NCBI GenBank assembly: GCA_020636315.1
Contig: JACJYA010000002.1
Location: 248,001-312,000, forward strand
DNA: 64,000 bases
Source: Lewinellaceae bacterium
GTDB taxonomy: Bacteria > Bacteroidota > Bacteroidia > Chitinophagales > Saprospiraceae
Direction of reading: 5' to 3'
Positions within the stretch are counted from its first letter, which is position 1, and every line of letters starts with the position of its first letter. A model generated the notes under the pieces. The model saw only the letters and a program-made list of their open reading frames with translations, searched no databases and was not told the origin of the DNA. Shown here piece after piece: positions 57,887 to 64,000 of this stretch. The position numbers and the translations under genes were made by a program.

Positions 57887-59260
57887 ATGGGTTCTCTGGC
57901 TTTGTGTAAATCCAGGTGGGTGAAAATTGCAAACAGCTATAATGCTACCCACTGGCTATTGATGCTCCTCCTTGCTTTATCTGCGCTACAGGCCAACGCA
58001 CAGCCCACTTCAATTACGAAGGACTTTAGTCAACTCAAGATCGAAGCGCCCGGCAGGCCAGTAGCCAAAGCCAGTGGGAATATGCTTCCAATGGAGGCCA
58101 GCCGCCTGCTTTCCGGCTTCCGATTTCCGACTTCTCGCTTAAATAAAGGCTCAAAGGGACGTTTCACGGGCCATTCAGAACCCAGTGATACCCTAACTTT
58201 CAAAGGCCAGCTCATCTCCTGGGCCAACATCAACCCCGCCGGAGAGCTTCCCGCCTGGCTGGGCGGCCGCTACCTGCCGCAGCTCAATTACGGCCTGAAC
58301 CTGCCCAAAAACCACCTCTTCGACGTAGAGGCCTCAGCCAACCTGTTTGGCAATGTGGGCTTCCGCCCTTTTGACACCGCCGCCGCCGACGGCGACATCC
58401 GCCCTTACCGGTTGTGGGCGCGCTACTCCGCACCGCAGTTCGAATTCCGGCTTGGCCTGCAGAAGATCAACTTCGGCTCAGCTTCCCTGCTCCGCCCCCT
58501 GATGTGGTTCGACCAGATCGACCCGCGCGACCCCATTCAGTTCACCGACGGGGTATGGGCTGCGCTGGGGCGCTACTATTTTCTCAACAACGCCAACGTT
58601 TGGGTGTGGGGGCTGTACGGCAACAAAGATCCGAAAGGCTGGGAAATCGCCGGCACCAGCAAGGGCCAGCCGGAATTCGGAGGCAGAGTTCAATATCCCA
58701 TCCCCCACGGGGAAGCGGGTTTTTCCTATCACCACCGCCAGGCGGACACTCGGGGGCTGAACAATTCTATCCCCGCCTTCGCCCGGGCCTCTGAAAACCG
58801 GTTCGGAGTGGATGTCAAGCTCGACCTGGCAGTCGGCTGCTGGGTGGAAGCCTCCTGGGCCACCAACAGCAAAGCCCTGGAAGCATTCACCAACCAGGAA
58901 CTGATCAACGTGGGCATCGACTATACTTTTGGTATAGGAAACGGGTTGTATGCGGTTGTAGAACAATTGCTTGCTTCTTATGGGGAGGAGGCATTTTCCT
59001 TTGCCAATACCACCAACCTGTCGCTGGTTTCCCTCTCCTACCCCATCGGCCTGTTCGACAACCTGGGGGCGATCGTTTACATCGACTGGGCCAACGGCAA
59101 ATTATATAATTTCATCACCTGGACGATACAGTTCGACCGCACCGCCCTCTACGTCATGGGCTACTGGAACCCCAAAGACAACCAGATACCGACACAGAAC
59201 AGCACCCGGAACCTTTACTCCGGCGTAGGGGTGCAGGTGTTGTTTCTTTTCAATCACTAA
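57887..59260 (+). CDS. outer membrane beta-barrel protein
   Basis: The start is uncertain. The ATG at 57887 gives a 457-aa protein with a signal at LLMLLLALSALQANAQ; the ATG at 57962 leaves a very short signal, and the one at 57746 overlaps tetR. The mature part has alternating amphipathic strands with aromatic girdles (DIRPYRLWARYSAPQFEFRL, VWGLYGNKDPKGWEIAGTSK) and ends in a strand with a terminal aromatic (YSGVGVQVLFLFNH), typical of porin-like barrels. No close family is recognised; a DUF1302-like fold is possible. With the ABC and LolA-like genes it likely forms an envelope export or lipid-transfer set. Confidence 0.75.
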   Translation: MGSLALCKSRWVKIANSYNATHWLLMLLLALSALQANAQPTSITKDFSQLKIEAPGRPVAKASGNMLPMEASRLLSGFRFPTSRLNKGSKGRFTGHSEPSDTLTFKGQLISWANINPAGELPAWLGGRYLPQLNYGLNLPKNHLFDVEASANLFGNVGFRPFDTAAADGDIRPYRLWARYSAPQFEFRLGLQKINFGSASLLRPLMWFDQIDPRDPIQFTDGVWAALGRYYFLNNANVWVWGLYGNKDPKGWEIAGTSKGQPEFGGRVQYPIPHGEAGFSYHHRQADTRGLNNSIPAFARASENRFGVDVKLDLAVGCWVEASWATNSKALEAFTNQELINVGIDYTFGIGNGLYAVVEQLLASYGEEAFSFANTTNLSLVSLSYPIGLFDNLGAIVYIDWANGKLYNFITWTIQFDRTALYVMGYWNPKDNQIPTQNSTRNLYSGVGVQVLFLFNH

Positions 59261-59374
59261 AAATATGTTTCGAATGGAAACTTGAATTGAATATCAGTTT
59301 TAAACTTTATAACCGGGCAAGCTCGTAGATCGGAATTCGTAAATCGTAACTCGCAACCGACAAACAAAAAACAT

Positions 59375-60085
59375 ATGGAATCCATCATCCAGATCACCAA
59401 CCTCACCAAACAGTTCCCCGTAGGAACCGGAAAGTTTACCGCTCTCAGGGAGATCAACCTGGAGTTCCACAGGGGCGAATTCACCGGTTTCGTAGGGCCG
59501 AGCGGGTCGGGCAAGACGACCCTGCTGAACATCATTGGCTCTCTGGATACGCCAACGGAAGGAGAAGTTTTAGTGCTTGGGAATTCCGTCGCCCACCTCA
59601 CCCACAAGCAGTCGGCACAACTGCGCAATAAGCACCTGGGGTTCATCTTCCAGACGTACAACCTCTTCCCGGTCTATACCGTGTATGAGAACGTAGAATT
59701 CGCCCTTCTGCTCCAGCACCTGCCGGCAGCCGAGCGGCGTAAAGCGGTGATGGATGCTCTGGAATGGGTCGGCCTCACCGACAAGGCCCAGTCCAAACCC
59801 GCCCAACTGTCAGGAGGAGAAGGGCAGCGGGTGGCCATCGCCCGCGCCATGGTCAAACGGCCCGCCATCATGCTGGCCGACGAGCCCACCGCCAACCTGG
59901 ACTCGAAGAACTCCCACCACATCCTGCAGACCATGAAGCAACTGAATGAGGAATTGGAAACGACCTTCCTCTTTGCCACGCACGACGAAAAAGTGATGGG
60001 CTACCTCCGCCGGATCATCTCCCTGGAGGACGGCAGGGTGGTGAAGGATGAGGAGATAATGATGGATAAAATAACTGAAGGGTGA
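59375..60085 (+). CDS. ABC transporter ATP-binding protein (LolD/MacB type)
   Basis: The 236-aa ATPase has Walker A GPSGSGKTT, Q-loop IFQTYNLFPVYTVYENVEFA, signature LSGGEGQRVAIARAM (normally LSGGQ, here G-E-G), Walker B IMLADEPTANLD and the switch His in FATHDEKVM. This is the LolD/MacB/FtsE group that works with FtsX-type permeases in lipoprotein release or efflux at the inner membrane rather than classic import. The two permeases follow after an unusual 286-bp gap filled by an octanucleotide tract. Confidence 0.94.
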   Translation: MESIIQITNLTKQFPVGTGKFTALREINLEFHRGEFTGFVGPSGSGKTTLLNIIGSLDTPTEGEVLVLGNSVAHLTHKQSAQLRNKHLGFIFQTYNLFPVYTVYENVEFALLLQHLPAAERRKAVMDALEWVGLTDKAQSKPAQLSGGEGQRVAIARAMVKRPAIMLADEPTANLDSKNSHHILQTMKQLNEELETTFLFATHDEKVMGYLRRIISLEDGRVVKDEEIMMDKITEG

Positions 60086-60153
60086 TGACTGGAAATGTTA
60101 ATTGCTGCGAAAAAACCGGTTTTGGTGTACGATGGATGATGGGCAGTGGACAG

Positions 60154-60241
60154 GAGAGGGGGAGAGGGGGAGAATGGGAGAGGGGGAGAATGGGAGAATG
60201 GGAGAATGGGAGAATGGGAGAGGGGGAGAGGGGGAGAGGGG
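60154..60241. repeat. 11-copy octanucleotide tandem repeat, GAGA(GG/AT)GG
   Basis: Exactly 88 bp of the 8-mer GAGAGGGG (six copies) or GAGAATGG (five copies), in the order G,G,A,G,A,A,A,A,G,G,G for the two types. One strand is almost all purine with regular G-runs, so G-quadruplex or triplex structures are possible. Unit length is not a multiple of three and it is non-coding. Confidence 0.85.
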
Positions 60242-60260
60242 AACCAGGAACCTGCAAACC

Positions 60261-60314
60261 TGCTGGTTTCCGGGGCAACGAGGAACTCAGAAACCAGGAA
60301 CCATGAACAGTCCC
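60261..60314. repeat. core copy of the 8494-8752 element
   Basis: CTGCTGGTTTCCGGGGCAAC followed by GAGGAACTCAGAAACCAGG and CATGAACAGTCCC matches the central arm of the element at 8494 closely. It abuts the octanucleotide tract with about 20 bp between. Confidence 0.6.
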
Positions 60315-60371
60315 AAATCCGAAGTGATGGACATTATCCAGAATTCAACCTTAAGTTAAAAAAACAAAGCC

Positions 60372-61541
60372 ATGTTAGCATTCAAACTGGCATTCAAAAA
60401 CATCTTCGGCGCCGGCTTCCGGACCTTCCTGAACATCGCCGTGCTGTCCTTTGCCTTTGTCATCATCATCTGGCACAACGGGGTGATCGACGGATGGAAC
60501 CAGCAGGCGCGCCGGGACACCATCGAATGGGAGATCGGGCAGGGCCAGCTCTGGCACCCCGATTTTGACCCGCTCGATTATTTATCCTACCCGGATGCCC
60601 ACGCTCCCCTCTCAGCGCCCATAAAAGCTCTGGTGGACGAGGGCCAGCTGGCGCCCATCCTCATCACACAGGCCTCCGCCTTCCCGCAGGGGCGCATGCA
60701 AGGCGTCATCCTGAAAGGCATCAGCCCGCAGCAACACATCCTGAAGATACCTTCAAGCAAACTTGAAACCAGCGGAGATGAGGCGCCGGCCCTCATCGGA
60801 ACCAGAATGGCCAAAGACATCAAGATGAAAGAGGGCGATCAGCTCCTGCTCCGCTGGAGGGATAAAAACGGCACCTTCGATGCCCTGGAGATCACCATCG
60901 CCGGAGTATTCAACTGCAACGTGCCCACCATCGACGGCGGCCAGATATGGCTCCCGCTCGAACGCTTGCGGGAAATGACGGGCCTGCCCGGCGAAGCCAC
61001 TATCCTGGTGGCCGGAGACGGCTACGGCGGTGGGGGCCAGCCCCCCTGGATTTTCAAGAATCAGGACTATCTGCTGGCCGACCTCGACATGATCATACAA
61101 TCAAAAAAGGGAGGAGGCGCCATCATATACGGCCTGCTGCTCATCATTGCCCTGCTGGCCATTTTCGATACCCAGGTATTATCGATCTTCCGCCGCCAGA
61201 AGGAGATCGGCACCTATATTGCCCTTGGCATGACCCGCTGGCAGGTCGTAGGCATTTTCACGGTAGAAGGGAGTGTTTACAGCATCCTGGCCATCTTACT
61301 GGGAGCACTGTACGGAGGGCCGTTGCTCTGGTATTCCGCTAAAGTCGGATGGGCGATGCCGGCGGCCAGCACAGATATGGGTATTTCCATCGCCGAGCGG
61401 ATCTACCCGGTTTACGGGGTGGGGCTCATCCTCTTTACCGTATTGCTGGTGGTGCTCACTGCAACCATCGTGAGCTTTCTGCCTGCGCGAAAAATCGCCA
61501 GGCTTAATCCAACGGACGCATTAAAAGGAAAAGTACAATGA
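60372..61541 (+). CDS. FtsX-type ABC permease
   Basis: The 389-aa protein has one N-terminal membrane helix (TFLNIAVLSFAFVIIIWHNG), a large periplasmic MacB-like domain (about 45-240) and three C-terminal helices (IIYGLLLIIALLAIFDTQVL, GSVYSILAILLGALYG, LILFTVLLVVLTATIVSFLP), the FtsX/MacB plan. FRRQKEIGTYIALGMTRWQV is the conserved coupling loop. Overlaps the next permease by 4 bp (ATGA), so they are translationally coupled. Confidence 0.92.
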   Translation: MLAFKLAFKNIFGAGFRTFLNIAVLSFAFVIIIWHNGVIDGWNQQARRDTIEWEIGQGQLWHPDFDPLDYLSYPDAHAPLSAPIKALVDEGQLAPILITQASAFPQGRMQGVILKGISPQQHILKIPSSKLETSGDEAPALIGTRMAKDIKMKEGDQLLLRWRDKNGTFDALEITIAGVFNCNVPTIDGGQIWLPLERLREMTGLPGEATILVAGDGYGGGGQPPWIFKNQDYLLADLDMIIQSKKGGGAIIYGLLLIIALLAIFDTQVLSIFRRQKEIGTYIALGMTRWQVVGIFTVEGSVYSILAILLGALYGGPLLWYSAKVGWAMPAASTDMGISIAERIYPVYGVGLILFTVLLVVLTATIVSFLPARKIARLNPTDALKGKVQ

Positions 61542-62812
61542 TCCGATTTCTCATAAAAGGCATCATGCGGGACAAGAACAGGAGCCTGCTGCCCATTCTC
61601 GTCATCTCGATCGGGGTGTTCCTGACCGTCCTGGGAAGTTGCTGGTTCAAAGGCATCTTTACCGACATGATCGACGTCAACGCGAATTTCTCCACCGGGC
61701 ACGTCAAGGTCATGACCCGGGCGTATGCGGAAAATGTCGACCAGATGCCCAACGACCTTGCCCTGCTGGGAGCCTCCGAATTCGTCAGGGAATTAAATAC
61801 AACCTACCCCAACCTGGAGTGGGTAGAGCGCATACACTTTGGCGGCCTGCTCGATGTGCCTGACGCCAATGGGGAAACCCGGGGCCAGGGCATGGCAACC
61901 GGCTGGGGCATCGACTTCTTCTCTCCCGGTTCCAACGAACCCGAACGCATGAACATTCCCGGTTCCATTGTGCAGGGCGCCCTGCCGAGCCAGCCTGGAG
62001 AAGCGCTCATCAGCGATGATTTCGCCCGGCGCTTCGGCATCAGCCCCGGCAGCCCGGTCACCCTCTTTGGTTCCACCATGTACGGCGGTATGGCCTTCGC
62101 CAATTTCACCGTGGCGGGCACCGTCCGCTTCGGCATGCGGGCACTCGACCGGGGCGCCATAATCATCGATATCACCGATGCGCAGGCAGCGCTGGATATG
62201 GCCGATGCCACAGGAGAGATCCTGGGCTTCTTCAGGGATGGCCAATACGACGGAGAGAAAGCAGCTGCGATTAAAGAAGCGTTCAACGCCCGGTATGAGG
62301 GCGACCCCGACGAATTTGCCCCCACTATGCTTCGCCTGAACGACCAGAACGGGCTGGAAGATTATTTGGCTTTGTCCGAAAGCATTTCGGGCATCATGAT
62401 CTTCGTTTTTGTGCTGGCCATGTCGATCGTGCTCTGGAACACCGGCCTGCTGGGCGGGCTGCGCCGATACAACGAGTTCGGCATCCGCCTGGCAATGGGT
62501 GAGGAAAAGGGCCATATTTACCGCAGCCTGATCACCGAGTCGGTACTGATCGGAACGATCGGGTCGGTGGCAGGCACTGCCTTGGGGCTGGCTGCTGCCT
62601 TCTACCTGCAGGAATATGGCCTCGATTTTGGGGACGCCGTACAGGGTGGTGGCATCATGATGCCGGAGGTGTTCCGAACCCGGGTCGGGCCGGAGGCCTT
62701 TTACATCGGCTTCATTCCCGGCCTGTTTTCCATGGTCCTGGGCAACGCCCTTTCCGGCATCGGCATTTACAAGCGAAGGACGTCGGTTTTGATTAAGGAA
62801 TTGAGCGTTTAG
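61538..62812 (+). CDS. FtsX-type ABC permease (second subunit)
   Basis: The 424-aa protein has the same layout: N-terminal helix (LLPILVISIGVFLTVLGSCW), periplasmic domain with a substrate-side loop, and three C-terminal helices (IMIFVFVLAMSIVLWNTGLL, GTIGSVAGTALGLAAAFYL, FIPGLFSMVLGNALSG). LRRYNEFGIRLAMGEEKGHI is the coupling loop. It overlaps the first permease by ATGA and presumably forms a heterodimer with it, driven by the ATPase at 59375. Confidence 0.92.
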   Translation: MIRFLIKGIMRDKNRSLLPILVISIGVFLTVLGSCWFKGIFTDMIDVNANFSTGHVKVMTRAYAENVDQMPNDLALLGASEFVRELNTTYPNLEWVERIHFGGLLDVPDANGETRGQGMATGWGIDFFSPGSNEPERMNIPGSIVQGALPSQPGEALISDDFARRFGISPGSPVTLFGSTMYGGMAFANFTVAGTVRFGMRALDRGAIIIDITDAQAALDMADATGEILGFFRDGQYDGEKAAAIKEAFNARYEGDPDEFAPTMLRLNDQNGLEDYLALSESISGIMIFVFVLAMSIVLWNTGLLGGLRRYNEFGIRLAMGEEKGHIYRSLITESVLIGTIGSVAGTALGLAAAFYLQEYGLDFGDAVQGGGIMMPEVFRTRVGPEAFYIGFIPGLFSMVLGNALSGIGIYKRRTSVLIKELSV

Positions 62813-62826
62813 AGCAAGCATCAAAC

Positions 62827-63579
62827 ATGAAATCTTTCAACATGAAAAATACAACAATCCTCATTCTATCTATTCTCTTTCTATCTGCCTTCAGCGTTTC
62901 CCCCGGGGCGGATGAGATCCTGAAGAAGGTAGAAGAAAACATGTCTTCCGAGAACCGCGTCTTCGAATCAGAAATGATCATCCACGGGCGGCGCGGCAGC
63001 CGGACGATCACTTCCAAAACCTACTCGGTGGGCGACAAGCAATCCTTCACCGAATACCTCTCCCCCCCCCGCGAGGCGGGCACCAAGATGCTCAAGCTGG
63101 AGAGCCAGCTGTGGATCTATTCTCCTTCCACCGACCGCACCATACAGATCTCCGGGCACCTGCTCCGGCAGTCGGTCATGGGCTCCGACCTGTCTTATGA
63201 GGACATGATGGACGACCGAAAACTCACTGAGATCTATTCAGCCCGGCTGATTGGGGAAGAAAAAGTGGATGAACGAAACACTTATGCGCTGGAACTCACC
63301 GCTAAAGTGGAGGACGTGGCTTATCACCGCCGCAAAGTATGGGTGGATACGGAACGCTTCGTACCGCTGAGGGAAGAACTCTACGCCAAGAGCGGCCAGC
63401 TGCTGAAACGCACTACTTTGTCAGATGTGCAGAAGATCGACGGCCGCTGGTTTCCTACTGTCGTTGTTTTCAAAGATATGCTCAAGCAGGGAGACGGCAC
63501 GGAATTCCGCATGACGAGCATCCAATTCGACCAGGAGATCCCGGAGTATTTGTTTACCAAGGCTGCCCTAAAGCAGTGA
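62827..63579 (+). CDS. LolA-like outer membrane lipoprotein-sorting protein
   Basis: The 250-aa protein starts MKSFNMKNTTILILSILFLS; the start may be this ATG or the Met six codons on. After a signal peptide it follows the PF17131 pattern: ADEILKKVEENMSSENRVFE, QLWIYSPSTDRTIQISGHLL, GSDLSYEDMMD and WVDTERFVPLREELYAKSGQ. This family binds lipids or lipid-linked molecules in the periplasm. It is the last gene of the export operon (14 bp after the permease), so it likely carries the transported molecule from the FtsX complex toward the outer membrane barrel. Confidence 0.9.
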   Translation: MKSFNMKNTTILILSILFLSAFSVSPGADEILKKVEENMSSENRVFESEMIIHGRRGSRTITSKTYSVGDKQSFTEYLSPPREAGTKMLKLESQLWIYSPSTDRTIQISGHLLRQSVMGSDLSYEDMMDDRKLTEIYSARLIGEEKVDERNTYALELTAKVEDVAYHRRKVWVDTERFVPLREELYAKSGQLLKRTTLSDVQKIDGRWFPTVVVFKDMLKQGDGTEFRMTSIQFDQEIPEYLFTKAALKQ

Positions 63580-63589
63580 CCTGCCCCTG

Positions 63590-64000
63590 TCAGGCTCCTT
63601 CCATCGTCCGGTTGATATTTGAGGCCAGTTGTTTCAGGGAATAAAAGCGCAGGGCATAATCCCGGACAGCCGCAATAACTTTGGACTTAACGAACATGAT
63701 CCTGGCTAAATTCCGGGAATCTTTCTGGGCATTTTCCACCCGGCTTTTCTGGCGCTTCACATACAGGTGCAACCCGTAATCCAGGTGGTTTTTATCCGTT
63801 CGCGAAAGCTCATCGGCCAGGGCGGAAGCGGAGTCCATGGCCATGGAGGCTCCCACGCCGGCAGTGGGCAAAAAGCCGGCGGCCGAGTCGCCCAGTAAAA
63901 TGATATTTCCCTTTTGCCAGTTTTCCGTCTTACAATCGTGAAATTCCCAGAAATAAGGTTTTTCCATTTTCAGAAATGCCTCCAGGGCACTGTGCAGCTC
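63590..64000 (-). CDS. FAD-dependent monooxygenase, N-terminus off the window
   Basis: The frame is open to the window end, and the visible 136 residues are the C-terminal part. NIILLGDSAAGFLPTAGVGA followed by SMAMDSASALADEL is the second FAD-binding motif (GD-x-A-H/A...P) of the PHBH/UbiH-type flavin monooxygenases, close to geranylgeranyl-reductase-like members. Substrate unknown. It is convergent with the LolA-like gene, with only 10 bp between the stops. Confidence 0.85.
   Translation of the reverse strand, partial: ELHSALEAFLKMEKPYFWEFHDCKTENWQKGNIILLGDSAAGFLPTAGVGASMAMDSASALADELSRTDKNHLDYGLHLYVKRQKSRVENAQKDSRNLARIMFVKSKVIAAVRDYALRFYSLKQLASNINRTMEGA

Larger units (their letters stand above)
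60086..60371. other. 286-bp gap inside the export operon
   Basis: Between the ATPase and the first permease. It contains an 11-copy octanucleotide tract (60154-60241) and a core copy of the dispersed element (60261-60314). No promoter or gene is evident. Confidence 0.5.

Noticed and set aside
60154..60241. Possible CRISPR or protein-coding repeat in the octanucleotide tract
   Set aside because: No spacers, the unit is only 8 bp and not a multiple of three, and the flanking sequence is non-coding.

Overview
The window looks like a chromosomal segment of a member of the Bacteroidota, most likely a Saprospiraceae/Lewinella-type marine bacterium. Three secreted proteins end in type IX secretion (T9SS) sorting domains (one of the gliding-motility-associated type, two of type A). 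There is a periplasmic-propeller hybrid two-component system, GH97 and GH13 enzymes of the SusB/MalL type, secreted proteins with SAQ/HAQ-type signal cleavage, and TAnnTTTG-like promoter elements. Most genes are GC-rich; about 43.1-48.4 kb is visibly AT-richer.

Layout. 0-9 kb: a GHL10-type glycoside hydrolase (cut by the window edge), an unrecognised helical protein, a 1.2 kb non-coding stretch with tandem terminator hairpins, ribulose-phosphate 3-epimerase, a T9SS-exported PKD protein and an M1 aminopeptidase. 8.4-9.1 kb is non-coding and made of three back-to-back inverted-repeat elements. 9-21 kb: a TPR/histidine kinase/receiver/nucleotide cyclase fusion, an MFS transporter, a Sua5-type tRNA modification enzyme, a monohaem cytochrome lipoprotein, glycogen branching enzyme with a histone-H1-like tail, and a WG-repeat protein. 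20.7-23.4 kb: an AraC regulator, a DUF1772 membrane protein and an NmrA-type reductase, with a likely AraC operator between the first two. 23.5-26.5 kb: a propeller lipoprotein without a kinase, a vapBC pair whose toxin is broken, and a patatin phospholipase.

26.8-40.9 kb is unusual. Nearly every long gene (a Lys/Glu-rich secreted protein, a phosphoesterase-BamA fusion, an octahaem cytochrome, an aspartyl protease with PDZ, a PhyH dioxygenase, IS21 istA/istB and two copies of another transposase) is split by single-base frameshifts, while both flanks are intact. This is either a decaying island or a stretch of poor consensus sequence. 41-48 kb carries a glycine-rich T9SS adhesin-like protein, a 1354-residue hybrid two-component sensor, gene fragments and a small MITE. 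48.4-53.1 kb is an alpha-glucan operon (GH97, T9SS protein, GH13).

The best candidate for an undescribed system is the 1192-residue protein at 53.2-56.8 kb: WD40 propeller, Ras/Roc-like GTPase, winged-helix-like linker, zinc knuckle, degenerate TIR-like domain and a canonical C-terminal TIR domain. This is an NLR-like sensor-switch-effector layout. 57.2-63.6 kb is a TetR-led export operon (outer membrane barrel, ABC ATPase, two FtsX permeases, LolA-like protein) with an 11-copy octanucleotide tract in the middle. The window ends inside a flavin monooxygenase gene. I see no rRNA, tRNA or CRISPR array.
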